From NCBI GenBank assembly GCA_007115705.1, contig QXEO01001579.1:1302001-1366000 (forward strand): DNA of 64,000 nucleotides. The letters are read 5' to 3'. Both the position numbers and the translations under genes were made by a program. The DNA comes from Dactylis glomerata. Its lineage: Eukaryota; Streptophyta; Magnoliopsida; Poales; Poaceae. Every line of letters starts with the position of its first letter. The first letter of the stretch is position 1. The notes below the pieces were generated by a model that saw nothing but the letters and a program-made list of their open reading frames with translations, made no database searches and was not told where the DNA came from. Of this stretch, positions 10,929 through 22,807 are shown one piece after another.

Positions 10929-11515
10929 CGGGGCGGAATTTCCGGCCTACCCCGGAATTTCCGGCTCCAGGGGCGGAAATTCCGGCCCTGGTGAAAACAC
11001 TACAAAGGAGATACAAAAATCTCTAGAAATTGGATCGGCACCAACTAAGTTCAATGCTAGGTTCACTAGACCGGAAACTACCTCTAAACATGCTCCTTTC
11101 AAAGAAAAACGGATCAACCCAAACGAATCTAGAACTAGGGCATAGGCACCTAGGGAGAGAGATTTGGGGCAGTACCGCTGTCCATGCCGAAAACCGCATG
11201 GAGGAAAGGGACCCCCACGCCGAGAGGAGCGAGGACCAGCGAAATCCGGGGAATCCGACGGCTAGGGAGTCGCCGGAGACGTTCTTGGTGAGGCGGCGGC
11301 GGCGGTTTGGAGTAGGAGGGTCGGGGGTGGGAAGAAATACCAAGGGGTATCTCCAGCCCGGCCCCCCCTTTTATATAGACTAACCGCAGGGGCGGAAATT
11401 CCGGCCCTAGGGGCGGAATTTCCGGCCCCCGGAATTTCCGGGTTAAGTTGTGGAATTTCCGGGGGGGGCCGGAAATTTAACGTTTCCGCCCAAATCTCCG
11501 GGGCAAATTTCCGGC
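10929..11515 (-). promoter_or_regulatory. Internal LTR-like promoter ahead of the F extra ORF
   Basis: The minus strand between pol and the extra ORF carries the LTR's own motif, GGAATTTCCGGCC, several times (11388-11515). A clean TATA box, TCTATATAAAAGGGG, follows at about 11365-11379, then a GC-rich leader with ATGs at 11199 and 11184. Further motif copies lie at 10929-10990. The order of motif array then TATA matches the F LTR, although surrounding sequence differs. Promoter function is inferred. Confidence 0.55.
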
Positions 11516-11570
11516 CCATGTACTGCAAAGTGCACCACTTTGGAGGAGTACATGGGGGCATGAAAATTTG

Positions 11571-12106
11571 CTAAGGAAATAAGGGTTTCCACCCATTGGG
11601 AAAATTCTATCACTTAAACACGGAAAATCCGGCCATCTCATCAAGAACCAAGATAAAACAAGAGGTTGACTTGTGTGTTAGACGGAAGGTTTTAGAGACA
11701 GAGAGGGCATAGGCTAGAAAAACAAACACGGAGTGGTTCTCGGCACTTGAGGTTGCAAGAAATCATCGAAAGACCAACCTCAAGTCCCTTCCCATATCAA
11801 GAGAAAGACAAAAAGCAAGAAAGACTTCAAAAGACATTCAAGGAATAACTCTCCAAGAGAAGAGGTTGGTGGCCGAAGCCACCATATATGAGTGTTTTGG
11901 CATTGAACCGCGAAGATATATCTTGGGTCCATAAACAATACTCATCATTGAAGCTCACATATCACAATGTGATATAAAGAGAATGATTGCATTACTATCG
12001 GCATAATGGGGGGAGGGATAGCCCAATGAATTAGGACCGCACTACCCCTATGTCCATGCCCACATCTAGATTAGAACACGTGCTAACGTATTGGAATGAG
12101 TGCACA
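11571..12106 (-). mobile_element. Element F: spacer between pol and internal promoter
   Basis: About 540 bp of AT-rich sequence without a convincing ORF, inside element F. Nothing further recognised. Confidence 0.7.
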
Positions 12107-15100
12107 CTAACAAGCCACATTGCAAGAATAGATGATATTCAATTCATGCCTCAACTCTCGGAATCTTGCTTCATCAAGGGGCTTCGTGAAGATGTCGGCG
12201 AGTTGATCATTTGTACCTACATAAGACAAGTTAATATCACCTCGATTGACGTGGTCCCGGATGAAGTGATGCCGGATCTCAATGTGCTTCGTCTTGTTGT
12301 GTTGAACCGGATTATGAGCAATCTTGATGGCACTCTCGTTGTCACACAAGAGTGGTACCTTGTCACAATGAACTCCATAGTCCTTCAACATTTACCGCAT
12401 CCAAAGGAGTTGAGCACACCCACTTGCCGCGGGCACATACTCGGCTTCGGCAGTGGAGAGAGACACACAATTTTGCTTCTTGGAAGACCAACTAACCAAG
12501 GACCTACCAAGGAGTTGGCAAGTCCCGGAAGTTGACTTCCTATCCACTTTGTCTCCCGCCCAATCCGAGTCCGTGTACCCAACAAGCTCGAAGCTTGATC
12601 CCTTCGGGTACCAAAGGCCGAAAGTTGGAGTATGAATCAAATATCGGAAGATTCTTTTCATGGCCATTAAATGGCTTTCCTTTGGGGCGGCTTGAAAACG
12701 TGCACAAATTCCCACACTAAGCATGATATCGGGTCTAGATGCGCAAAGATAAAGAAGCGAGCCAATCATCGAACGGTAAAGCTTTTGATCCACTTCCTTA
12801 CCACTAGGATCGAGATCAAGAGTAACCTTTGTCGGCATGGGGGTTTTAGCTCCTTTAACTCCGGAATCCATGTTGAATTTCTTGAGTATGTCTTGGATGT
12901 ACTTGGCTTGATTGATGAATGTCCCTCCTCGCAATTGCCGAATCTCAAAGCCAAGAAAGAATTTCAACTCTCCCATCATGGACATCTTGAATTTATCTGT
13001 CATTAGCTTTGCAAATTCATCATTGAAGAGCTTGTTAGAAGAGCCAAAAATAATATCGTCTACATAAATTTGGCATATGAAAAGCTCCCCGTTGACTTTC
13101 TTAGTAAAAAGAGTTGGGTCGATGAGCCCAATTTCAAACCCACGGTCTAACAACAACTCCTTAAGGTGCTTGTACCACGCGCGTGGGGCTTGTTTAAGGC
13201 CATAAAGCGCCTTATCAAGTTTGTAGACATGGGTCGGGAAATGGGGATCTTCAAACCCCGGGGGTTGCTTCACATAGACCAATTCATGTAGAGGACCGTT
13301 GAGAAAGGCACTCTTCACATCCATTTGATATAACTTAAAGTTGAAGTGAGAAGCATAAGCAAGAAGGATACGGATTGACTCGAGACGAGCCACGGGAGCG
13401 TAGGTCTCCCCATAGTCGATTCCTTCCACTTGAGAGTATCCTTGAGCAACCAGCCGTGCCTTGTTCCTCACGACAATCCCATTGGCATCTTCTTTGTTCT
13501 TGAACACCCACTTGGTTCCAATGACATTGCGGCACTCCTTGGGCTTCTCCACCAAAGACCAAACTTCATTGCGCTTGAAGTTGTTGAGTTCTTCGTGCAT
13601 GGCTTCCACCCAATCCGTGTCTTCAAGTGCCTCAAACACCTTTTGAGGTTCCACACAAGATACGAAGGCATGATGGATGCTAAAGTTGGCTAATTGTCTC
13701 CTTGTGGAAACTCCTTTTCTCACACTTCCAATCACACTATCCAAGGTATGACTCCCTTTGCGAAGAGCTTCTTCCACTTTCCTTGCACGGCGAGCTTGAG
13801 CTTCTTCAAAAGACTCTTGAGAAGCTACTTGGTCATCACCACTATTTTGGTCCTCGCCTTGACCTTCAACTTGAGCTTGATCAACATCATGAACATGCTC
13901 AACATCTTGAGCTTGGCCTTGATCTACCATTGGTGAGGAAACACCACCGTCCACTTGGTCTTGATCTTGGCCTTGCTCACTTGAATGAGGGTCTAATGCT
14001 TGTCTTTGGTTAGCATCAATCGGTCCTTGAGGAGCTTGTGGAGCTTGTGAAGGTGAAGGCTCCACTTGAGTAGAGCATAGTCCTTCTCCTTCCGCCAAAA
14101 GGTGTCCCTCAATGGGTATGAGATGACCCACACCCATTCTTCTTATGGCTTGAGGAGGTATTTCGTCACCTACATCACAAACACCACTTTGCTCCACACG
14201 GGAGCCGTCATTCTCGTCGAATCTCACGTTAGAAACTTCAACAACACGAGCGGACTCTTTGTCAAAGATTCTAAAAGCATGAGATTCGGCGGCATAACCA
14301 ACAAAGATACCCTCAAGAGCTTTAGAATCAAACTTGGACAAATGAACACCCTTTCTAAGATAGAAGCACTTACAACCGAATACTCGAAAGTATTTGATGT
14401 TAGGCTTGTTGCCGGTGAGGATCTCATAAGGAGTCTTGTTCAAGCCCCTGCGAAGATATAGCCGGTTAGAAGCATGACAAGCGGTATTGATAGCTTCGGC
14501 CCAAAAGTTATACGGAGACTTAAACTCCGCTAACATTGTCCTTGCCATGTCCATCAAGGTTCGGTTCTTCCGCTCGGCTACACCATTTTGTTGTGGAGTG
14601 TAGGGAGAGGAGTATTGATGTTGAATTCCCTCATCACTCAAGAATTCATTGACGGTGTAGTTCTTGAACTCCGTCCCATTATCACTCTGAATCATCAGGA
14701 TATCTTGGCCATATTGACGTTCCACTTCCTTGATGAAGTCCATGACGGTTTGTTGGGTCTCGTATTTGTGCTTGAAGAAGTAGACCCAAGTATATCTTGA
14801 GTAGTCATCAACAATCACCAAGCAATACTTCTTCCCTCCTAGACTTGCATGAGATGGAGGGCCAAAGAGATCCATATGAAGGAGCTCCAAGACCCTCTTA
14901 GAAGAAATGATCGTCTTGCTAGGATGAGGAAGTTCATGCATCTTTCCTTCAATGCAAGCTCTACACACACGATCTTTGGCAAAGGTTAGATCGGTTAGTC
15001 CTAGGATGTGGTTACCTTTGTGGAGTCTTTGAAAAGTTCTCATATTGACGTGGCCTAGCCGGCGATGCCATAGCCATCCCACGTCAACTTTAGCCATTAG

Positions 15101-15493
15101 GCAAGTCGCGGCTTTAGTGACCTTCTCCGAGAAGTCAATCACATATAAGCTGTTTTCAACATGCCCAACAAAGGCTACTTTAAGAGACTTGCTCCACAAA
15201 AGAACCACAATCCCAACATCAAAGAAAGTTGCAAAGCCCATATCGGCAAGTTGAGCTACGGAAAGTAAATTGTAAGAGAGAGACTCAACAAGCATGGCAT
15301 TCTCAACGGTAACATCTTGAGATATAACAACTTTACCAAGACCCAATACCTTTGACCTTGAGGAATCTCCATAGGTGACGTAGCCCGCACTAGATGAACC
15401 GGTGCGAAGCTCCTTCACCAACTCTTTGCTTCCGGACATATGATTGGTAGCACCGCTATCAATTATCCATTGTCCCGCACCGGAAGCAAAGCC
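12107..15493 (-). pseudogene. Element F Copia pol (protease, integrase, RT, RNase H), one stop
   Basis: Copia-type polyprotein in protease-integrase-RT-RNase H order. The protease motif DSGATNHMSG is at the very start (about 15430-15460). The integrase zinc region (HRRLGH ... CRACIEGK) and the catalytic D..D..E core (VDDYSRYTW, SDNGTEF, NGVAERKNR) follow. RT has YVDDIIFGS. RNase H has the DWAGD and STAEAEY motifs and continues after the stop with LCDNESAIKIAHNP to about 12107. One TAA at 12392-12394 splits RNase H; the frame is the same on both sides, consistent with a single nonsense change. Upstream, the frame is separated from gag by an in-frame TAG (15494-15496) and gag's own TGA (15503-15505). 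Confidence 0.9.
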
Positions 15494-15502
15494 CTACAAG
15501 AA

Positions 15503-17569
15503 TCAAGCTTTGTTTTTAGGTCCCCATTTTTCAATGGGTCCTCTTTTGTTAGTGACAAGGGTCTTAGGAACCCAAATAGACCAAGCAATGCGCTCATTAG
15601 GTGAGCCAACAAATTTAGCATAAACATGTCCATCATAAGCACGGCGAAGAACATAAGAGGGGTTATATTTTCCCGCAAAGTCGTTGTGATTGGGCATTGC
15701 CCTCTTGGCATTCCCAACCACCTCCCTCACGAGCTCCCCCTCCTCCTCATAAAAATTGCCATCCTCACCAAAGCATATGTCATTTGGGATGTGCTTCTTA
15801 GGAGGAGGAGTGGGCACAAGAAATTGCGTCTTCTTGTTGTTCTTCTTCTTGTTCTTTTTCTTATTCCTCTTCTTCTTGGACTTGGAAGTGAAACCAAGCC
15901 CGGTCTTGTCACCATGTTGCTTTTGAGCACTCAAAAGCTCATCAAGCCTTGTGTCACCTTTGGGGGAATCTTTCTCATAAAGAGGGTTAGTGTAACAAGA
16001 ACTTGCAACAAAGGTGGTAGGAGGTAACTTGGTTGCTTCTTTAGCAATAATAAGATTTAGTTTCTCATTTTGCAACCTAAGTTCATTAGCAACTGATTGA
16101 GCAATATCACGATCATTTTTAAGCCTAGCAATGTCCAAGTTATAAGACTCTTCAAGACCTAACTTGGATGCCTCGAGTGCCATCCTTAGATCTTGCTCAA
16201 CCTCAAGGGATTGATTGAGAGTTGAAATTTCATCGGCATACTCACGAGCATGCCCTTCTAGCTCAAAGATGCGTTCCTCATTTTTATCATTTAGTTGGAG
16301 AGACTCATTATATTGATTGAGGAGAATCTCAAATTGAGCTTTGGTCTCCCCATGCAAGGTTGACATGAAGGTGTCAAATTCATTAGGCTCATCCTTATCA
16401 CTACTAGTATCAACACAATCCATCAAGGATAAGCTTCTAGGTATGATGGGTGTGAAAGTGGGTGATACCTTTGTAGCGTGAGCCATTAGGCATGTTCCCT
16501 TGGAGTTGGAGCGCTTGGACTCGTTTGCGGAAGCGAAGAGGGATGGTGAAGAGATAGGCTTGACGATGGCGATGGTGGCCCTTCCTACTTCTTCATCATC
16601 ACTTGCATCATCACCGGATGGGTATTCTTCTTGAGTTGTCAAGGCATGTATTGGAACGGCTTTCTTCTTGTCAAAGTTCCTTGGTGGGTAAGACTTGGCT
16701 TTCATCTCCTTGCGAATGAGTCTTCCATTGTGATCTTCCACTCTTTCATAGGGACAATCCGCTATGAAATGGTGTTGATTGCCACAGTTGTAGCATGTTC
16801 TCACTCTACTTGTGGCCTTAGGTTTGGAGGGACTTGATGACTTCCACTTCTTCATGAAAGCCCATTGAGCAAGAGCCATGTGTTCGGCATGAGCATACTT
16901 CATGTCTTCGGGACTTCCACCCATTGACTCTTCCTCTTCCATCAAACTTGCTTCTTCATGAAGAGAGACTTTGGCCTTCAAAGCAAGGTTGGGTGCACGC
17001 ACACCACGTGCACGAGCTAGAGCATCATCCGCATTCTTCTCGGAGATCTTCCTTGCCACAATCTCTTGCAAGATGTCATGAGCGGTCATCTTCCTAAAGT
17101 TGGCATCTCCCTTGATTGAGTTCACCGTATCTTTGAAGAAGGGCAAGAGGGCTTGGACAAATTTCCTCTTCATCCATCTCCCATCACATTGAGTAGAGCC
17201 GAGGTCGATTAGCTTCACTTGGAGTGCCGAGAGACGCCAATGAAGTTCTTCGGGAGATTCACCATCAAGCATGGCGAAGTTGTCCGCTTCATTAGATGCC
17301 TCATCAAACTTGGACTCTTGGATGCTCTCATTGCCGATGAAGAGGTTGGTGAGAGCATCCCAAGCTTCCTTGGCGGAGGTGATGTTGCGGACGAACGCCT
17401 TGTCCTTCTCGGTGAGAGACATGTGAATGAGATGCAAGGCGGAGGCATTGAGCTGCTTGTCGATTTGCTCCCAAGGTAGCAAGTTGGTCAAATCCTTGGA
17501 AGTTGGATGAAAACCCTGCTCAATGATCCTCCAAAGCTCAATAGACACAAAGTTTATGTGAGAGCGCAT
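15503..17569 (-). CDS. Element F Gag (N-terminally truncated)
   Basis: Capsid/nucleocapsid protein of a Copia element, 688 codons from the ATG at 17569. The zinc knuckle CYNCGNQHHFIADC (CX2CX4HX4C) lies at about 16745-16800. After it is a long coiled-coil region (16020-16330) and a Lys-rich tract (about 15840-15890), typical of the long Gag of SIRE/Maximus elements. The ATG used here is probably an internal methionine: at 17570-17574 the sequence jumps directly into the middle of the LTR, so the natural N-terminus, leader and primer site are deleted. The frame ends in TGA, with TAG three codons later, before the protease. Confidence 0.85.
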   Translation of the reverse strand: MRSHINFVSIELWRIIEQGFHPTSKDLTNLLPWEQIDKQLNASALHLIHMSLTEKDKAFVRNITSAKEAWDALTNLFIGNESIQESKFDEASNEADNFAMLDGESPEELHWRLSALQVKLIDLGSTQCDGRWMKRKFVQALLPFFKDTVNSIKGDANFRKMTAHDILQEIVARKISEKNADDALARARGVRAPNLALKAKVSLHEEASLMEEEESMGGSPEDMKYAHAEHMALAQWAFMKKWKSSSPSKPKATSRVRTCYNCGNQHHFIADCPYERVEDHNGRLIRKEMKAKSYPPRNFDKKKAVPIHALTTQEEYPSGDDASDDEEVGRATIAIVKPISSPSLFASANESKRSNSKGTCLMAHATKVSPTFTPIIPRSLSLMDCVDTSSDKDEPNEFDTFMSTLHGETKAQFEILLNQYNESLQLNDKNEERIFELEGHAREYADEISTLNQSLEVEQDLRMALEASKLGLEESYNLDIARLKNDRDIAQSVANELRLQNEKLNLIIAKEATKLPPTTFVASSCYTNPLYEKDSPKGDTRLDELLSAQKQHGDKTGLGFTSKSKKKRNKKKNKKKNNKKTQFLVPTPPPKKHIPNDICFGEDGNFYEEEGELVREVVGNAKRAMPNHNDFAGKYNPSYVLRRAYDGHVYAKFVGSPNERIAWSIWVPKTLVTNKRGPIEKWGPKNKA

Positions 17570-17574
17570 GTTAT

Positions 17575-18118
17575 CTTGAGTTAAGGGACTTAGCGAAAAA
17601 TCGCAGGGGCCAGAAATTCTAGAATTTCCGGCCCCCGGAAATTCTGCGTTAACAGAATTTCTGGCCCCTTATCTGCAAGCTGCACCACGGCCTTTAGGAA
17701 GGGACTTAGCAGAATTTTCGGGGGCCGGAAATTATGAAATTTCCGGCCCCCGGAAATTCTGCTAAACCAGAATTTCCGCCCCCCTTACTGCACGTTGCAC
17801 CATAACATTTCGTAAAGGACTTAGCCGAATTTCGAAGGGCCGGAAATTATGAAATTTCCGGCCCCCGGAAATTTTGTTCAGGGGCGGAAATTCCGGCCCT
17901 GGGGCGGAATTTCCGGCCCTGAAACAGAATTTTCGGCCCTGGAATTTTCTCTCCTTTGGGTGATTTCAAGCCAATCTACAGCAGTCCCCATTCCCACACT
18001 TCTTCACCATCAGTCTTGTGCAATACCTGTAGAATTCCCGCAAAGCTCAGCACAAGGTTAAATTCCTTGTATTGTGATCAAACACCCAAAAACTGAAAGC
18101 AAGGAATATGTCCTTTTA
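17575..18118 (-). mobile_element. Element F: truncated 5' LTR (544 bp)
   Basis: Matches 8434-8944 of the other LTR and lacks the 866 bp nearest the element interior. The outer end reads TCCTTTTA, where the other LTR ends TCCTTTCA, so the terminal CA has changed to TA. GGTAC follows at 18119-18123 and matches 7563-7567, so the outer boundary is genuine and the loss is internal. A 33-bp unit with the CCGGAAATT motif (about 17756-17788) is absent from the 3' LTR. Confidence 0.9.
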
Positions 18119-20383
18119 GGTACCTCCATGCCCGATGACATGGAACAAGCCCACATCAAAATGACAGGACAAGCAGACAATGAACACCTCGACATCTCTT
18201 TTGTTTGCCATTTGTTTAGCTTTTTATTGTGAGATGCGTCGTCGAATGTTCACCATGGGTATGCTGCAAATTTCCACCATGAATTATGCATGGCTTAGAT
18301 TAGCGGCCCGGCGTTTCCCTAACACATATACAAACTCCATGATCCCCACAAGATTCCCAATTCATTTCACACCGCGGGCATCCATAAACAAAAGATCACG
18401 ATATCAACTCAAATAAGAAGTGCAATGTTGAAAGCTTGCCCATGACTGCATGGCTGGGCTAGTCTCCAACTTACAACTTGCAAGTATAACAACTCAACAT
18501 AAGAGACCACAATGTCAAATTTTTAAGAACAGGAAAAAGTAAAGTGTGCCTTCCGGTTCGTGAGAGCTTTACTGACCGAATTTCGCATAACACTGGTAAG
18601 AGTTTAATTTGAAGAGAAAATAAAAGCAAGTCAATTTTACTTGGAATAGCAAATTGCTAGTAGGTATGTATGGTGGACACTTTGGAAAACTTTGGCTTTT
18701 AGGAGTTGGATGCACGAGTAGAGCTCATACTCAGTACAAGGCGAGGGCTAGCAAAAGACTGGGAGCGACCAACTAAGAGAGCAATAATGGCCATAATCAT
18801 GCAAAGCGACAAAGCGACATTAAAAGAAGCATAAGATGGCATCAAAAGTCAAAAACTAAATGATCATAGGGGCTATTGGCGACTTTGTAAGAGTCTAACA
18901 TGTGTGAGCATGCGCCAAGTCAACCCAAATAAAGCATCAAGGAGAAAACCAAAATAATGCTTCCATACAATAAAAACAACGCATGATTTTTTCAAAGGCT
19001 CATTAAGCAATCTCAGTTATTTGAGACAAGTCATGCTATAGCAAAACCACTAAGCATACTATCAAAAAGACATCAAGCATGACATGAAAAAGCCTAAGCC
19101 GCAGTCTACACAAGCTCCTTCTTGTACCACTATTTTGCACAAAGCTTTTTCTCTTTTCCAACACCATTTGAAAATTTTAAAGACACCTCTTTTGATGAAA
19201 ACCAATAAAGATCAGAGGCAAAAATACACCTTGATGAAAAGATATGACAAGTTCTGAACGCAAATCAAGGCAAAAACGAAAACCAAAAGCAGTAGCAGAA
19301 AAAGAAGAACACTCGATGAACGATAAGAGTGAAAAACTGAGTGTTCTTGGCAAATGAAAACGAGTACATCTCCTCCAAAGGAAATTTGTTGGGGTCCAAC
19401 CATTTATTACAGCAAACAAAACAAACTAACAAAGAAAACTAAAACAACTGACGCTCCAAGAAAAACACATAGTGCATGAAGCAATAAAAATATAGTGTTT
19501 TGAAATGTGACCTGATTTTTGCCGATGAAGAAGGGGTGCCTCGGGGGCATCCCCAAGCTTTGACGCTTGTACTTCTTGGATATTTCTTGGGGTGATGCGT
19601 GGGCATCCCCATGCTTGAGCTTTTGTCCATTCTTCAACTCATCTCATCATTCTCCAATCCCTACACTTGAAAACTTCCTTCATACAAAACTAAACACAAA
19701 TCTATTAGCAACATTAGTGTAGCATAACATATAATCAACCTCTTTTTGCTTCAGGTTTCAACTCAAAACCACCACATATAAAGTAAATACTATTGTAGCA
19801 ACTTCCCCAAAAGTTCCGTGATCAAAAGAACTCAAAAGAAAGCAATAAAGCGGCAAACACAAATATTGGCAGAAATCTGTGAAAACAGAACAGCTGACAA
19901 AGGTCGAATTTTTGAGGGGTTTTCTGTTGCTCAAATCAAAAAGTGTTCAACTAACGAAAGTTTGGATATAACCTGGGGCATATGCACAAAAAATCTCAGG
20001 TCCAAAAGATGTACAGAGAAGTTATACGAATTTTTACGGTGCAGCACCGAAAACAGTTTCAGGACAGCAACATCCCCAAATCTTTACCTCACTCGAATTA
20101 GAGGCTTCTCTTGGCACAAAAACAAAATAAACAAGATAAGGAGCGGTCATTACAGTAGTAATGACTTCCAAGACTCAAATAAAAGAAAAAGTACTGAAAA
20201 TAAAACATTGGGTTATCTCCCAAGAGTGCTTTTCTTTAACGCCTTTGAGCTAGACGCAGAAAATTGCGAATCAAGTATTTTTAGAAGAAGCATTAAGATC
20301 AACTGCAGAGGTCTTATCAATAAGGCATTGTATTTCATCCACATAAGTTTTTGAAGACCCTTTGTGATCACGCTTTGGTTCAC
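18119..20383 (-). mobile_element. Element B: 3' noncoding region, rest
   Basis: After the second GGTAC (18119-18123) the B sequence resumes. It is collinear, inverted, with A's 3207-5036 and 22808-23150. The short ORF-like stretches here have no recognisable product. Two polypurine-like motifs lie at 19546-19559 and 19602-19615. No gene seen. Confidence 0.8.
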
Positions 20384-20863
20384 TCAAATCACTAAAAGAT
20401 TTTTGGGACAGATCCAGTCAAAATTATTTTTGAAAGCTTCATACAACCCCAAGAGCTTGCTAGGTATAGGTATTTCGGTTCCTTCATCGTTTGTACTAAT
20501 AACCTTTATAGGTGAACCAAGTTTATTAAAACGCTTAAGAACTTTCCTAGCTTCAATAGCAACATCTTTAAATTCTAAGCGCAAAGTTTCCAAGATAAAG
20601 GCTTTCTTTTCAGGATCTTCAATTTCATGAAGCTTAAGGAACATGTGTTGCATAAAAGGATTAAGGCTAGCAAACCTAGCTTCCAACATGTGAATTAAAT
20701 AAGCAGAAGCAACTTCAATACTAGGACCAAGCTCAACCAAAGACTTTCCCTCAACTTCTTTATGCATACTAATGTGATTAAAGAACTCCTCAATGTTATC
20801 TTTCCCAATAATTGAACCACTACCTACTGAGAGGTCCTCCAAAACATACTTAGGGAACAACAT
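20384..20863 (-). CDS. Element B 159-aa ORF of unknown function
   Basis: An intact frame from the ATG at 20863, about 160 bp after the primer site, in the place where element A has gag-protease. I do not recognise the family. The protein is predicted to be mostly helical and charged. Segments such as NIEEFFNHISMHKEVEG, LGPSIEVASAYLIHMLEAR and FILETLRLEFKDVAIEARK give an amphipathic pattern. The C-terminus (GLYEAFKNNFDWICPKN) ends shortly before DNA shared with A. No protease, zinc knuckle, RT or membrane segment is visible. The leader before it and the 3' region after it are the same as in A. It may be a captured or strongly diverged gene; a shortened Gag relative cannot be excluded. Confidence 0.65.
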   Translation of the reverse strand: MLFPKYVLEDLSVGSGSIIGKDNIEEFFNHISMHKEVEGKSLVELGPSIEVASAYLIHMLEARFASLNPFMQHMFLKLHEIEDPEKKAFILETLRLEFKDVAIEARKVLKRFNKLGSPIKVISTNDEGTEIPIPSKLLGLYEAFKNNFDWICPKNLLVI

Positions 20864-21022
20864 GATGAACTAAAAGAAAGTAGATGAAAGCAACTATAAA
20901 GTAACCTAATTTTTTGGGTTTTTGATAAAACAATGCAGGAAAAATAAATAAAGTAAAGCAAAACAATAACAAAGTAAAGGATGTGCGTGCGAAAACTCCC
21001 CTCGCAGAAGTCTTCTACTTCC
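20864..21022 (-). mobile_element. Element B: leader
   Basis: On the minus strand this untranslated leader is closely similar to A's 978-1145, including the tract CACGCACATCCTTTACTTTG. The similarity stops near the start codons, where the two coding cassettes begin. Confidence 0.8.
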
Positions 21023-21040
21023 TCCCCGGCAACGGCGCCA
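21023..21040 (-). other. Element B primer-binding site (tRNA-Asp type)
   Basis: The minus strand reads TGGCGCCGTTGCCGGGGA, complementary to the tRNA-Asp 3' end, 10 bp from the LTR edge. Confidence 0.9.
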
Positions 21041-21050
21041 GAAAAAGAGC

Positions 21051-22802
21051 TGATGCTGTTTGATGGCGCCCAGTTGATGAGGGAGATTATTCTTCTGTGT
21101 TCCCCGGCAACGGAGCCAGAAAAAGAGCTGCTAGCGCGTGGGTGATGGCACCAGAAGATTCCTTGTGCGTGGTGAATGACCAGCCCATTGGGAACCCCAA
21201 GAGGAAAGTATGATGAGTATAGCAGCTAGTTTTCCCTCAGTTAAGAAACCAAGGTATGTCGATCTTGGAGAGGAGAGACAAACGACTGAAGGTGATGCTT
21301 GCAAGCTTCGCGACAGCTTTGGACTATTTATATATGGCACCTCGTCCAAGCTTTGCTTTGCTTTGCTAGCTGCAACGTGGAACCTGCACACACACAACCA
21401 AGTACTTTGTTCCCAACTTGCGATGAGGTTGTCAATCTCACCGGTTTGCTTGAAACAAAGGTTATGAGCGTATCGAGTGGAAAACAGTAGGAGTATGCGA
21501 GTAAAATAAACAGTGCGAGTAAAGTAAACAGGTGATAGCAATATGATGGAAATAAGACCGGGGTCCACTGTTCACTAGTGGTGTCTCTCCATAAGATAAA
21601 TAACACATGCTGGGTAAACAAATTACAGTTGGGCAATTGATAGAATAAAGATAAACGTGATATGTCAAGAAGATCACTATGAGATTTACTCTGGGCATTA
21701 CAACAAAATACATAGACCGCCATCCAACTGCATCTATGACTAATAATCCACTTGTGGCGAATCAATCCGAGAACTCCACAAGTATTAAGTTGCGAACAAC
21801 AGATAATTGCATTAAGCAAAGTGTGTAATGTAAACAAAGCATATGCCCTTGAGCATATGAATGTTGTTTTCTCTCTAGTAGCAACAACACATCTACAACC
21901 TTAGAGGTTTCTGTCACTCCCCCAGGTTAAATAGAGGCATGAACCCACTATCGAGCATAAATACCCCCTCTTGGAGTCACTAGCAACTACTCGGCCAAGA
22001 TAGCTACTAACAACGGAGAGCATGCAAGATCATAAACAACATAGAGATAACATAAGATATAATTCAGTACAGCAACTCAATCATAACACCAATATTCATC
22101 GGATCCCAACAAACCAAACATGTAGAATTACATAACGGTGATCTCAATCATGTAGGGCAGCTCATGAGATCTAAACATGAAGCACATGGTGGAGAAGACA
22201 ACCATCTAGCTACTGCTATGGACCCATAGTCCAAGGTAGACTACTCACTCATCGCTCCAGAGGCAAGCATGGCGATGAAGAAGACCTCCGGTGGCGATTC
22301 CCCTCTCCGGCAGGGTGCCGGGAAGAGCTTCTGGACCCTCCCGATCTCGGGTCGACGACGGCGGCGGATCGCGATGTGTTTCTGGAAAATTGATCGGGTA
22401 CTTAGGTTTTTCCCGTCGGGGGGTCTTTATAGGCGAAGGGGCGATGTCAGAGGTGGGGCCAGGTGGCCTCACACCTGGCTGGCGCGGCCTAGGCCCTGTC
22501 CGTGCCGGCCTGGTGTGTGGGGCCCCTATGGCCCCCCTCCTACTCTCCTTCGGATCTCTGGAAGCTCCCGGGTAAAATAAGACTTCAGGAACTTGTTTCG
22601 TCCAATTCCGAGAATATTTCCTGTGTATCAATTCTGAAACACAAAAACAGCAGAAAACAGGGAACTGGCACTGTGGCAACTTGTTAATAGGTTAGTTCTG
22701 GAAAATGCATAAAAGTGCCACTAAGTGTAACAAAACATCAAACAAATGGTGTAAAAACAAGCATGGAGCATCAAAAATTATAGATACGTTGGAGACGTAT
22801 CA
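21051..22802 (-). mobile_element. Element B: 5' LTR (1752 bp)
   Basis: Partner of 5037-6782, with the same TGATACG...CAGCATCA ends and only scattered differences. It contains the internal primer-site copy at 21101-21118. The outer edge is followed by GCAGT (22803-22807), the right target duplication. Confidence 0.9.
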
Positions 22803-22807
22803 GCAGT

